From NCBI GenBank assembly GCA_947483555.1, contig CANKMW010000029.1:25293-89292 (forward strand): a stretch of 64,000 bases of DNA. The letters run 5' to 3'. Each line of letters starts with the position of its first letter. Within the stretch, counting starts at the first letter, position 1. Below are positions 20,148-30,771 of the stretch, piece after piece. The notes beneath the pieces are model-generated. The model saw nothing but the letters and a program-made list of their open reading frames with translations. It had not been told where the DNA came from and made no database searches. The position numbers and the translations under genes are program-made. The stretch comes from Myxococcales bacterium (GTDB lineage Bacteria > Myxococcota_A > Polyangia > Haliangiales > Haliangiaceae).

Positions 20148-20198
20148 AGTCCGGCGCGATGCGCTACCTGCGGTGAGCGGGCGGCGGCGCCGCGGGGC

Positions 20199-20846
20199 TC
20201 AGGTCCGGCGTTTCTGCTGGCCGTAGTCCGCGAAGCGCGCCTTGACCTTCAACAGCTCGTCGCGGTCGAGGACGTGGGGCTGGCCGAGCTGGCTGGCGTG
20301 CCAGTACTGGGCGGCCAGCGTCTCGACCTCGGCGGCGAGGCGCAGGGCGCCGGCCAGCGAATCGCCGAGGGCGATCATGCCGTGGTTGGCGAGCAGGCAG
20401 GCGTTGCCGCTGCCCAGCGCGCGGGTGGCGGCGATGGCGAGCTCGGCGCTGCCGAAGGTGGCGTACTCGGCGCACGGGATCTCGTCGCCGCCGGCGAGCA
20501 CGACCATGTAGTGGATGGCCGGGATGGGGCGGCGCAGCACCGAGACGGTGGTGCAGAACAGCGAGTGGGTGTGGACGATGGCGGCGACGTCGGGCCGGGC
20601 GACGAGGATGTCGCGGTGCAAGCGCCACTCGGTGGACGGCGTGCGCTGGCCGGCGCGCGCCGAGCCGTCCAGCTTCAGCTCGACGGCGTCGTCGGGATTC
20701 AGGTCGGCGTAGTCGATGCCCGACGGCGTGACGATCAGCCCGTGCGGGCCGCGCACGCTGACGTTGCCCGACATGCCGGGGCTGAGTCCGAGCTGGCTCA
20801 TCCGCCGCGCGGTGGCGGTGAGCTGGTCGCGGAGCCGCATCGTCAT
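20199..20846 (-). CDS. Class II aldolase, probable DHAP-shunt aldolase
   Basis: A 215-residue class II aldolase/adducin family protein. GMSGNVSVR marks the phosphate site, VHTHSLF (about residues 89-95) gives two zinc His ligands, and LLANHGMIALG gives the third. The family includes L-fuculose-1-phosphate aldolase. Its ATG overlaps the stop of mtnA by 4 nt, and mtnP lies just beyond. That context suggests it is the Ald2-type aldolase, which splits 5-(methylthio)ribulose-1-phosphate or 5-deoxyribulose-1-phosphate into dihydroxyacetone phosphate and an aldehyde. The alternative, a methylthioribulose-1-phosphate dehydratase (MtnB), belongs to the same fold but would usually be found with mtnC/D genes, which are not seen here. 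Confidence 0.8.
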   Translation of the reverse strand: MTMRLRDQLTATARRMSQLGLSPGMSGNVSVRGPHGLIVTPSGIDYADLNPDDAVELKLDGSARAGQRTPSTEWRLHRDILVARPDVAAIVHTHSLFCTTVSVLRRPIPAIHYMVVLAGGDEIPCAEYATFGSAELAIAATRALGSGNACLLANHGMIALGDSLAGALRLAAEVETLAAQYWHASQLGQPHVLDRDELLKVKARFADYGQQKRRT

Positions 20847-21880
20847 CGGGCGCGCTCCGCCCGCTCCGTCAGGTCCGGAAACATCGCCGCCAGCCCGGCG
20901 GGGCTGGCGACGCCCCGCTCGGTGATCAGGCCGGTGATCAGGCGGCGCGGCGTGACGTCGAACGCCGGGTTGGCGACCGGGCTGCGGCGCGGCACGATCT
21001 CGACGCCAGCGAGGAAGCGCACCTCGTCGCCCGACCGCTCCTCGATCGGGATGTCGTGCGCGGCGGTGGTCCAGTCGATGCTCGGCGACGGCACCGCGGC
21101 GTAGAACGGCACCTGGTTGTCGTGGGCGGCGAGCGCCTTGAGGTAGGTGCCGATCTTGTTACACACGTCGCCGTCGCGGGTGGTGCGATCGGTGCCGACG
21201 ATACACAGGTCGACCTCGCCGTGCTGGAGCAGGTGGCCGCCGGCGTTGTCGACGATGACGGTGTGCGGGACGCCGTGCGCGGCCAGCTCCCAGGCGGTGA
21301 GCAGACCCTGGTTGCGGGGCCGGGTCTCGTCGACCCAGACGTGGAGCGGGTCCCCCGCCTCGTGGGCCTTGTAGATCGGCGCCAGCGCGGTGCCCCAGTC
21401 GACGGTGGCCAGCCAGCCGGCGTTGCAGTGGGTGAGCACGTTGACCGGGCGCCCGGGACGCGCGGCGGCGCGGATCAGCGCCAGCCCGTGGCGACCGATC
21501 GCCTCGCAGCGCGCGACGTCGTGGTCGCAGATGCGGGCGGCGGCGGCGAACGCGGCGTCGGGATCGGCGCCGACCGCGCGCATCTCGTCGAGCGCCCAGC
21601 GCAGGTTGACCGCGGTCGGGCGCGTGGCGGCGAGCTGGGCGCAGGCGTCGTCGAGCGCGACCCCGGTGCGCAGCGCGATCGCGACGCCGTAGGCCGCAGC
21701 GGCGCCGATCAGCGGCGCGCCGCGGACGTGCATGTCGCGGATCGCGCGGACCACGTCGCCGAGCTCGGCGAGCCGCAGCCAGCGCACCTGGTCGGGCAGC
21801 CGGGCCTGGTCGAGGACCATCACCGAGCGGCCGTCGTCGGCGAGCTCGATGGCCCGGCGCCAGCGTCCCTCGACCTTCAT
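20843..21880 (-). CDS. mtnA: Methylthioribose-1-phosphate isomerase
   Basis: A 345-residue enzyme that isomerises 5-methylthioribose-1-phosphate to the ribulose form. Diagnostic segments are RDMHVRGAPLIGAAAAYG, THCNAGWLATVDWGTALAP with the catalytic Cys (about residue 154), and GTDRTTRDGDVCNKIGTY with the catalytic Asp (about 240). I place the start at 21880 (MKVEGRWRRAIEL), 14 nt after the mtnP stop; the longer frame to 21976 would overlap mtnP and adds nothing conserved. It sits in the middle of a three-gene salvage operon. Confidence 0.93.
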   Translation of the reverse strand: MKVEGRWRRAIELADDGRSVMVLDQARLPDQVRWLRLAELGDVVRAIRDMHVRGAPLIGAAAAYGVAIALRTGVALDDACAQLAATRPTAVNLRWALDEMRAVGADPDAAFAAAARICDHDVARCEAIGRHGLALIRAAARPGRPVNVLTHCNAGWLATVDWGTALAPIYKAHEAGDPLHVWVDETRPRNQGLLTAWELAAHGVPHTVIVDNAGGHLLQHGEVDLCIVGTDRTTRDGDVCNKIGTYLKALAAHDNQVPFYAAVPSPSIDWTTAAHDIPIEERSGDEVRFLAGVEIVPRRSPVANPAFDVTPRRLITGLITERGVASPAGLAAMFPDLTERAERAR

Positions 21881-21893
21881 GGGGCGTCCGTGG

Positions 21894-22763
<870 letters not shown>

Positions 22764-22848
22764 GGTCGGGGAGTACCACGGATCGTGGCGCCGTCGTTCC
22801 CGGTCGCGGCGGCCACCGGCGCGCGCAGGCCATGATATTCCCTGGCCC

Positions 22849-24423
22849 ATGGGTGCGCCCGAACCCTCGCGCTGGGACGCCATCGTCGTCGGCAGCGGCT
22901 TCGGCGGGTCGATGGTCGCCCATCGCCTGGTCGCCGCCGGCGCCCGGGTCCTGATGATCGAGCGCGGCGACTGGGTCGCTCGCGGCGAGCAGGCGTGGCA
23001 GCCCGCGGGCTCGCTCGAGCTGACGCCGCACTACGCCACCGACATCCCCTACCGCTGCCCGCGCGGTGCGTACCGGCCGGTCATCGGCGGCATCGCATGC
23101 GTCGGCGGTCCGTCGGTGTTCTACGGCTGCGTGTCGCTCCGGTTCCGCGAGCGCGACTTCGTCGGTGACCCCGGCGTGGTCGCCGGCTCGGGCGCGGCGT
23201 GGCCGTTCCGGTACGATGACCTCGAGCCGTACTACACCGAGGCCGAGGCGTTGATCGGCGTGGCCGGCGATGACCGCGGCGATCCGACCGCGCCGCGTCG
23301 GAGCCGGGCCTTCCCGCAGCCGCCGGCGGCGCTGGCGCCGATCTCGCAGCGCATCGTCGCCGCGGCCGCGGGGATGGGGCTGCACCCGTTCCGCTTGCCG
23401 CTGGCCATCAACTACGGCACCGGGAACGGCCGCCAGACCTGCGTCGGGTGCCGCACCTGCGACACCTACGCGTGTGCGATCGAGGCCAAGAACGACCTCG
23501 CCACCCGCATGATCACGCCGCTGATCGCTCGGGGCATGACGCTCTGGGAGCGCACCGTCGCGGTGCGGCTCGAGACCGGTGGCGGTGCCGGCGCCCGCAT
23601 CGCCGCGCTGCATGTCCATCGCCGCGACGACGGCGTCACGCTGCGCCTGGAGGCCGACCAGTTCGTGCTCGCCGCCGGCGCGCTCGGTACGCCGCACCTG
23701 TTGCTGGCCTCGAAGCTCGAGCAGTCGTCGCCGGCCGGCGACGCCATCGGTCGCCACCTGATGCGTCACGACAACGCCATGGTGTTCGGCTTCTTCCGGT
23801 CGCGCCCCGACCCCGAGCGCGTGTTCCACAAGCAGATCGCCATCCACGACTGGTACTTCGGCGACGCCGGCGCCCGCGACGCGGATGGGCTGAGCAAGCT
23901 GGGCGGGGTCCAGCAGGTGATGACACCACCCCGCGAGCTGGTCAGGTCGCATCTGCCGATGGGGACCCGGGCGCTGCTGGGTGCGTTCACCGAGCACCTC
24001 ACCGGGCTGCTGTGTATCGCCGAGGATCAGCCCCGCCGCGACAACCGGGTGCGGGTCGACTGGGAGGTTCGCGACGGCTATGGGCTGCCGCAGCTGGTCA
24101 TCGAGCACGCCTATGGCGACCGCGATCACCGCGCGCTCGGCGCGCTCACCCGCCGAGCCCGGCGGGTGCTGCGTCGTTCGGGAGCGTGGTTCTCCCATAC
24201 CCATCGCATCAAGACCTTCTCGCACGCGGTGGGCACCGTTCGCATGGGGCCGGATCCGGCGACCGCGCCAGTCGACCAGCACGGCCGCTTCCGCGGTGTC
24301 CCCAACCTGTGGATCACCGACGGCGCCGCGCTGCCGATGTCGGGCGGCGTCAATCCGAGCCTGACCATCGCCGCCACCGCGCTGCGCGCCGCCGCCGCCA
24401 TGGTCGCCGGGGGCGCCCCGTGA
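22849..24423 (+). CDS. GMC-family FAD-dependent oxidoreductase
   Basis: A 524-residue flavoprotein. VVGSGFGGSMVAHRLVAAGARVLMIERG (from residue about 12) is the FAD Rossmann fold, and the C-terminal GTVRMGPDP and WITDGAALPMSGGVNPSLTIAATALRAA blocks are GMC signatures. A cysteine cluster, CVGCRTCDTYACAIEAKN, sits near residues 195-213, as in proteobacterial GMC enzymes acting on sterols or alcohols. It overlaps the next gene by 4 nt (GTGA), so it forms an operon with an Idh-type dehydrogenase and two membrane proteins. The substrate is unknown; the association with membrane proteins hints at a lipid or sterol. Confidence 0.88.
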   Translation: MGAPEPSRWDAIVVGSGFGGSMVAHRLVAAGARVLMIERGDWVARGEQAWQPAGSLELTPHYATDIPYRCPRGAYRPVIGGIACVGGPSVFYGCVSLRFRERDFVGDPGVVAGSGAAWPFRYDDLEPYYTEAEALIGVAGDDRGDPTAPRRSRAFPQPPAALAPISQRIVAAAAGMGLHPFRLPLAINYGTGNGRQTCVGCRTCDTYACAIEAKNDLATRMITPLIARGMTLWERTVAVRLETGGGAGARIAALHVHRRDDGVTLRLEADQFVLAAGALGTPHLLLASKLEQSSPAGDAIGRHLMRHDNAMVFGFFRSRPDPERVFHKQIAIHDWYFGDAGARDADGLSKLGGVQQVMTPPRELVRSHLPMGTRALLGAFTEHLTGLLCIAEDQPRRDNRVRVDWEVRDGYGLPQLVIEHAYGDRDHRALGALTRRARRVLRRSGAWFSHTHRIKTFSHAVGTVRMGPDPATAPVDQHGRFRGVPNLWITDGAALPMSGGVNPSLTIAATALRAAAAMVAGGAP

Positions 24424-25391
24424 TCCGGCTGGCGATGCTGGGTTGCGGCAAGGTCGCCGGCCAGCACGCCGGCCGGCTGGCGCGCCACAAGCGCGACGTG
24501 TCGCTGGCCTTCGCCAGCCGTGATCGGGCCAAGGCCGAGGCGTTGCGGGTCCGGGCCGGCGGGACCCAGGCGTTCGGCAGCTACGCCGAGGCGATCGCGT
24601 CGCCCGACGTCGACGTCGTCGCGGTGCTGACGCCGCCGCACCTGCACCTCGAGCTGACCCTGGCGGCGCTCGCCGCCGGCAAGCACGTCGTGGTCGAGAA
24701 GCCACCGTTCCCGCACGCGGTCGACTTCGACACCGTGGCCGCGGTCGCGGCCCGCGCCGGCAAGCACGTCTTCGTCGCCGAGAACTACTACTACAAGCCG
24801 TCGCTGGTGAAGCTTCGCCACTTGCTCGCCGACGGCGTGGTCGGCGACGTGCTGTTCGTGCACGTCAACGCCATCAAGCAGCAGCAGACCGGTGGCGACT
24901 GGCGCGATCAACCTGACCTGGCGCTGGGCGGCGCGCTCTATGAAGGCGGCATCCACTGGGTCGACTTCATGGCCAACCTGGGGATGGAGGTGACGCGGGT
25001 GCACGGCTTCCGCCCGGCGCCGCGGCCAGGGTCCCTGGAGCGCTCCATGATGATCGGCTTCGACTACGCCGAGGGCGCGGTCGGCATGCTGACCACCTCG
25101 TGGGAGGTGCCGTCGCTGGCCCGAGGCCTGCGGCTATCGAAGATCTACGGACGCGATGGCACGATCACGTTCGAGTCGAACGGGCTGTGGATCCTGGTCC
25201 ACGGCAAGAAGCACCGCTTCTACATCCCGGGGCTGCGTGACCTCGCCGGGTATCGCGGCATGTTCGCCGACTTCGTGCGGGCGTGGACGGCCGGCACCGA
25301 GCCAGCGCTGACCCTGACCCGGGCGCGTCGCGACCTCGCGATCGTCGAAGCCGCCTACGCCACCGCCGGCACCGGGCAGGAGATCAGATGA
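24420..25391 (+). CDS. Gfo/Idh/MocA-family NAD(P) dehydrogenase
   Basis: A 323-residue oxidoreductase with a GTG start. The N-terminal Rossmann motif MLGCGKVAGQHAGRLARH is followed by LTPPHLHLELTLAALAAGKHVVVEKPP (EKP motif), and GGALYEGGIHWVDFMANL carries the His of the catalytic region. These enzymes oxidise or reduce sugars, inositols or related compounds. It overlaps both neighbours by 4 nt, so the GMC protein, this enzyme and the following membrane protein are made together. Confidence 0.88.
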   Translation: MIRLAMLGCGKVAGQHAGRLARHKRDVSLAFASRDRAKAEALRVRAGGTQAFGSYAEAIASPDVDVVAVLTPPHLHLELTLAALAAGKHVVVEKPPFPHAVDFDTVAAVAARAGKHVFVAENYYYKPSLVKLRHLLADGVVGDVLFVHVNAIKQQQTGGDWRDQPDLALGGALYEGGIHWVDFMANLGMEVTRVHGFRPAPRPGSLERSMMIGFDYAEGAVGMLTTSWEVPSLARGLRLSKIYGRDGTITFESNGLWILVHGKKHRFYIPGLRDLAGYRGMFADFVRAWTAGTEPALTLTRARRDLAIVEAAYATAGTGQEIR

Positions 25392-26218
25392 TGAACTACG
25401 CGATCGCGACCCTGATCGGCTTCCTCGCCGGTCTGCACACGTCGACCTGGGGCATGTACAAGGACGCTCCTCAGGAGGGCTTCACGTGGGCGAAGTACTT
25501 CCGCAGCGCCATCACCGGCGCGCTGCTCGGCGCCGGCACCCACTACGTCACCCAGTGGGACCTGACCGACCCGGCCGCGCGCTTCGTGTACTGGGGGCTC
25601 ATCTACTGCCTCGAGCGCGCGGTCACCGAGTTCTGGAAGTACTTCATCCGCGAGGAGGACCAGGCCAAGTACTTCATCCCGATGCAGTTCGGGATCATGG
25701 GCAAGCCGATGAAGGACGCGAAGAAGCGCATCTCGATCGGGGTCGGCGTCGCCGCGATCTGCTTCGCCATCTTCTTCGGGCTGCGCGCGGTCGAGCAGCG
25801 CTACGCCGCCGACGTGCCGACCTGGGTGCTGGTGATCACGGTCGGGGCGATCTTCGGCTGGATCTCGGCGTTCGGTGGCGCATGGAAGGACGCCCCGATC
25901 GAGGGCTTCGAGACCTTCAAGTTCTTCCGCAGCCCCGGCATCGCCGCCGCCTGGGCCGCGGTCCTGGTCCACTTCACCGTTTCGTGGATGGTCCTGGCCA
26001 TCGCCGCCGAGGGCTTCACGGTCGCCGCCATCGAGACCTACAAGACCTTCTTCTTCCCGTCGCGGCCGCGGGGTAAGTGGGCCGGGAAACCCGTCCATCA
26101 CCCCGAGTACCTGACCATCCGGCTCAAGTTCGTGCCGCTGTGGGTCGGCATCTGGCTGCTGGTGATCTTCCACGGCGGGTGGGCGTTCAGCCGGGCACAT
26201 CTGCCGTTCTTGTTCTAG
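25388..26218 (+). CDS. Multi-pass membrane protein of unknown function
   Basis: A 276-residue integral membrane protein with about six to seven helices. Recognisable segments include MNYAIATLIGFLAGLHTSTWG, ISIGVGVAAICFAIFFGLR, WVLVITVGAIFGWISAFGG and PLWVGIWLLVIFHGGWAF. Two halves repeat the pattern '(M/G)xxKDAP(Q/I)EGF..(F/T)..(Y/F)FRS', at residues about 22-40 and 175-195, which suggests an internal duplication. It is translationally coupled to the Gfo/Idh gene (ATGA overlap). I do not recognise the family. Confidence 0.75.
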   Translation: MMNYAIATLIGFLAGLHTSTWGMYKDAPQEGFTWAKYFRSAITGALLGAGTHYVTQWDLTDPAARFVYWGLIYCLERAVTEFWKYFIREEDQAKYFIPMQFGIMGKPMKDAKKRISIGVGVAAICFAIFFGLRAVEQRYAADVPTWVLVITVGAIFGWISAFGGAWKDAPIEGFETFKFFRSPGIAAAWAAVLVHFTVSWMVLAIAAEGFTVAAIETYKTFFFPSRPRGKWAGKPVHHPEYLTIRLKFVPLWVGIWLLVIFHGGWAFSRAHLPFLF

Positions 26219-26229
26219 AGTGGCCGGCC

Positions 26230-26997
26230 ATGTCGCTCTGGCGTCGACTGACCCTCAAGCGTCTGCGTCGGGTCAAGCTGACGCGGCGCTGGCGGCAGTT
26301 CGTGATCGCGCTGGCGCTGTACGCCGTGCTGGGGGCCGCGGTCCTGGTGTGGGCGCGCGATCTGGCCGGCCTCTTCCTGCTCGGCCTGTACAGCATCCCG
26401 ACCAATTCGATCGTCCCCATCCCGCACGAGCCCGGGGTCCTCTACTTCGCCAAGTTCTACGATCCGGTGTGGATCGCGGTGGCGGCCACCATGGGCAGCG
26501 TCATCGTCAGCTTCGCCGACTACGCGCTGGTCGAGGCGGCGATGCGCCATCCCCGGGTCAAGGGCGCCAGCGAGGCGCGGCTGTTCCGCTGGGCGGTGAA
26601 GTGGATGACGCGGTGGCCGTTCGCCATCATCGTGCTGTTCGCGCTGGTCCCGGTCTTGCCGATCTCGGTGGTGCGCGCGCTGGCACCGGCGTCAGGGTAT
26701 CCGCTCCGGCGCTACATCGCCGCCCAGATCGTGGGCCGCTTGCCACGCTTCTTCATGCTGGCCTGGGTCGGTCAGGCCGTGATGATCCCGACCTGGCTGC
26801 TGGTCGTGGTCACGGTCGCGGGGACCGGTCTGGTCTACGCGGCGTCGAACCCGGAGCCCGAGGACGACGAGGAAGATCCCGAGGCCGAGGAGATCCCGGT
26901 GCCCGACCTCTCGGACCCCGAGCATCCGATCGACGCCAGCGACAGCACGCGCCTCACGGCGGCCAGCTCGAGCGCCTCGATGCGCGCCGTCAGCTGA
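26230..26997 (+). CDS. DedA/VTT-like membrane protein
   Basis: A 255-residue membrane protein with a basic N-terminus (SLWRRLTLKRLRRVKLTRRWR), four to five helices and a highly acidic tail (EPEDDEEDPEAEE). The block VPVLPISVVRALAPASGYPLRRYIAAQIVGRLPRFFMLAWVG resembles the conserved second half of DedA/VTT-domain proteins, which move phospholipids or undecaprenyl phosphate across membranes. It follows the preceding membrane-protein gene by 11 nt and likely ends this operon. The family call is moderate. Confidence 0.65.
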   Translation: MSLWRRLTLKRLRRVKLTRRWRQFVIALALYAVLGAAVLVWARDLAGLFLLGLYSIPTNSIVPIPHEPGVLYFAKFYDPVWIAVAATMGSVIVSFADYALVEAAMRHPRVKGASEARLFRWAVKWMTRWPFAIIVLFALVPVLPISVVRALAPASGYPLRRYIAAQIVGRLPRFFMLAWVGQAVMIPTWLLVVVTVAGTGLVYAASNPEPEDDEEDPEAEEIPVPDLSDPEHPIDASDSTRLTAASSSASMRAVS

Positions 26998-27013
26998 ACG
27001 CGCGCCGCCGGCG

Positions 27014-27901
27014 TCAGGCGCGCTTGCCGTCGACCCAGACGTAGAACCCCTCGCCGCTCTTCTTGCCGAGCTTGCCGGCGGCGACCTTCTGGCGCAGCAA
27101 CTCGGGCGGCTCGAAGCCGGTGCCGATGGCGTCGGACAGGTAGTCGGCGATGCCGAGCCGAACATCGAGGCCGACCAGATCGGTCAGCTCGAGCGGGCCC
27201 ATCGGATGGCCGTAGCCGAGCTTCATGGCGGTGTCGATGTCGGCCGCCGACGCGACGCCCTCCTCGAGCATGCGGATGGCCTCCAGGCCCAGGGTCAGCC
27301 CGAGCCGGCTCGACGCGAAGCCGGGACTGTCGTTGACGACGATCGGGGTCTTGCCCCAGCGCTCTCCGAGCGCGAAGGCGGTGGCGACCGCGCTGTCGTC
27401 GACGGCGCCGTGACGGACCACCTCGAGCAGCTTCATGAGGTGCACCGGGTTGAAGAAGTGCATGCCGACCACCCGCGCCGGATCGGCCACCGCGCCGGCG
27501 ATCTTGGCCACCGGCAACGACGACGTGTTGGTGGCCAGCAGCGCGGCCGCGGGCGCGGCGCGGTCGACGGCCGCGAACAGCTCGCGCTTGAGCTCGAGCT
27601 TCTCGGGCACCGCCTCGATGATCAGATCGGCGCCGGCGCAGGCGATGGCGAGGTCGGCGGTGGCGCTGACGTGGGCCAGCGCGCCGTCGCGCAGCGCCGC
27701 CTCGACCTTGCCCAGCGCGACGCCCTTGTCGAGCGCGGCGGCGATCTTGGCGCGGCCGGTGTCGGCGCCGTCCTGGGTGAGGTCGTAGAGGCGGACCTCG
27801 GCGCCGGCCAGCGCCGCGACGTGGGCGATGCCGTGGCCCATGGTGCCGGCGCCGAGCACGGCGATGGTGCGGATGCGATCGATGGTGAAGCGCACGCTCA
27901 T
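27014..27901 (-). CDS. 3-hydroxyacyl-CoA (3-hydroxybutyryl-CoA) dehydrogenase
   Basis: A 295-residue NAD(P)-dependent enzyme. AVLGAGTMGHGIAHVAALAGAEV is the NAD fold (residues about 14-36). IIEAVPEKLELKRELF, LATNTSSLPVAKIA, VVGMHFFNPVHLMKLLEVV (with the catalytic His) and VNDSPGFASSRL are hallmark 3-hydroxyacyl-CoA dehydrogenase segments, and GKKSGEGFYVW closes the protein. It acts in fatty-acid or butyrate metabolism, or in polyhydroxybutyrate synthesis. It stands apart from other beta-oxidation genes in the window. Confidence 0.93.
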   Translation of the reverse strand: MSVRFTIDRIRTIAVLGAGTMGHGIAHVAALAGAEVRLYDLTQDGADTGRAKIAAALDKGVALGKVEAALRDGALAHVSATADLAIACAGADLIIEAVPEKLELKRELFAAVDRAAPAAALLATNTSSLPVAKIAGAVADPARVVGMHFFNPVHLMKLLEVVRHGAVDDSAVATAFALGERWGKTPIVVNDSPGFASSRLGLTLGLEAIRMLEEGVASAADIDTAMKLGYGHPMGPLELTDLVGLDVRLGIADYLSDAIGTGFEPPELLRQKVAAGKLGKKSGEGFYVWVDGKRA

Positions 27902-27915
27902 GAGCGCACTCTACG

Positions 27916-28761
27916 TCAATCTCGCGCCAGCTCGGGATGGTCGGTCTCGATCCAGCGCGCGCCACGGTGGCGCCAGGCGCGGATCGCGGCGGCGTCGTTG
28001 ACGGTCCACACGTCGAGCACCAGCCCGGCGGCGGCGACCGCGGCCACCAGTTCGTCGCTGGCGGCGCGGTGATCGACGGCGACACCGGCGAAGCCGCGCG
28101 CGGCGGCGGCGCGTGCCAGCTCCGGCGGATAGGGCAGGGCGGCGCCGTGATCGTCGGCGGGCGGGTCCACGGTCCAGTACGCCGGCACGCCGGGCAGCGC
28201 CGCGGCCACCGCGGCCAGCGCTTCTGGGTCGTAGGCCTGGAGCGCGATCGCGGCGCCGCGCGGTCGCGGATCGGCGGCCAGGATCGCGGCCGCGATGGTG
28301 GCGGCGTCACCGACCCCGGTCTTGATCTCGACGAACAGCATGCGCCCCGGCGGCGTGGCGGCGAGGGCTTCACCAAGTGTCGGGATCCGTTCGCCACGGT
28401 AGCGCGCGGCCTTCCAGTCCCCGACGTCGAGCGCGCGCAGGGCCGCGAGGGTCGACCCGGCCACCGCGGCGTCGGCCGCGCCGCCACTGGTCCGCCCGGT
28501 CGTCGCGTCGTGCATCAGGATGACGTGGCCGTCGGCGGTGACCCGGACGTCGATCTCCGAGGATTCGGCGCCCAGCGACCAGGCCAGGCGCAGCGCGGCC
28601 AGCGTGTTCTCCGGCGCCTGGAACGAGGCGCCGCGGTGGGCGACGATGCCGGGCAGCGCAGGCATGGTGGGCGAGGACGGCGTCGGGCCGGGCGGTGAAC
28701 CACCGCTGCCGCACGCGGCGGTCGCGATCAGCCCGAGCAGCAGGCAGCGCGGCGAGCGCAC
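27916..28761 (-). CDS. Glycerophosphodiester phosphodiesterase lipoprotein
   Basis: I choose the GTG at 28761 because it opens a lipoprotein signal (RSPRCLLLGLIATAAC); the resulting product has 281 residues. The GDPD TIM-barrel follows: GIVAHRGASFQAPENTLAA, SEIDVRVTADGHVILMHDATTGRTSGG, LFVEIKTG near the middle, and DVWTVNDAAAIRAW at the end. HRG, the Glu/Asp pair of EIDV and HD are the metal and catalytic residues, and all are present. It would release glycerol-3-phosphate from deacylated phospholipids in the periplasm. Confidence 0.9.
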   Translation of the reverse strand: MRSPRCLLLGLIATAACGSGGSPPGPTPSSPTMPALPGIVAHRGASFQAPENTLAALRLAWSLGAESSEIDVRVTADGHVILMHDATTGRTSGGAADAAVAGSTLAALRALDVGDWKAARYRGERIPTLGEALAATPPGRMLFVEIKTGVGDAATIAAAILAADPRPRGAAIALQAYDPEALAAVAAALPGVPAYWTVDPPADDHGAALPYPPELARAAAARGFAGVAVDHRAASDELVAAVAAAGLVLDVWTVNDAAAIRAWRHRGARWIETDHPELARD

Positions 28762-28802
28762 GCCGCGATGGTAGCATCCGGGTCTGCGCCCGCCCCGAAT
28801 CA

Positions 28803-29378
28803 TCAACGATCGAGCGCGACGTAGACCGGCGGCGTCAGGCGGGCGAGGCGCGAGATGGCGTCGTCGCCGAGACCGAACACGACGAGGGGGGTAGTCGCCG
28901 GCCAGCTCGCGAACGCGTCGGGCGGCAACGCGGCGGCGAGCTCCAGGCCAAGCGCGGGCGTGGTGAGTTGACCGGTGTGCGGCGCGTAGAGCTGCACGAC
29001 GTAGGCCGACCTGACCATCGGCAGCGTACGGCACAGCTCGATCACGCGGGCGACGATCGCAAGCACCGGATCTTCGGCGAGGGCATCGATCTCCCGCAGC
29101 AGATCGATCAGCGCCGCGGCGTCGCCGTCGCCGTCGAACTCACGGGTGGCCCACACCGCGGTCTCGCTCGCGCTCGGCAGCGGGTCGCCGGCCGCGGCCA
29201 GCGTGCGGATCCGCGGCACCAGGACGTGCTGGAGCCACTCCTCGGCGGCCAGCGTGTTGCACCCGAACGCCCCCATGTCGACGAGGCGCGCTTGATCGAT
29301 CGGATCCGCCGACCAGCGCCCCAACCGCCGCAACTCGGCCTCGATCCGGTCGGCGATCGCGGTTGCGCGCAGGTTCAT
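28803..29378 (-). CDS. YqcC (DUF446)-like protein with a C-terminal extension
   Basis: A 191-residue protein from the ATG at 29378. The N-terminal 80 residues (ADRIEAELRRLGRWSADP ... LAAEEWLQHVLVPRI) match the YqcC/DUF446 helical family, known next to tRNA pseudouridine synthase genes. The remaining ~100 residues (LRTLPMVRSAYVVQLYAPH..., ATTPLVVFGLGDDAISRLA) are unassigned. No ribosome site is clear at this start, and an in-frame start further upstream cannot be excluded. Confidence 0.55.
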   Translation of the reverse strand: MNLRATAIADRIEAELRRLGRWSADPIDQARLVDMGAFGCNTLAAEEWLQHVLVPRIRTLAAAGDPLPSASETAVWATREFDGDGDAAALIDLLREIDALAEDPVLAIVARVIELCRTLPMVRSAYVVQLYAPHTGQLTTPALGLELAAALPPDAFASWPATTPLVVFGLGDDAISRLARLTPPVYVALDR

Positions 29379-29649
29379 CGGCAAGGAGTGTACAGGGCCG
29401 TAACCCTGCGCAGGCGTCGGCGTAGCCGACGCGATGAGATCGCACCTGGTACCCGCACCGGTGTCGGTTGGGGGCATCACTTCAACCGCGGATTCCCCCG
29501 GCGCCCGCGGCGCCGCCCATTCCGGAAGGACTTCTGGGTGAATGACGATCTCGGCGGCGCCGGCGCGGGCCCGCGCGTCCGGGCTCGCGCTCTGGCTCAC
29601 GCCGCGAACCCCTGAAATTCCTGGCACATGCTGGCAGCCGGGCGGCAAT

Positions 29650-30559
<910 letters not shown>

Positions 30560-30771
30560 CGACGCGCCTACCACCAGCCCGGTACGGTCATGGCGGTACA
30601 CCAGATCGAGCTCACCGCCCGGCCGGGAACCCGGCGTGGAACGCACGGTCCGCCATGGCCGGCGTCATGGACGCCTCGGGTCCGGGAGTGGGCCGACCGG
30701 CCGCAGTCATGTTGCGCACCCGAGCTTGACGGGAGGCGTATGCTCGCGGCGGACCTGAAAGGAGGCTATCG

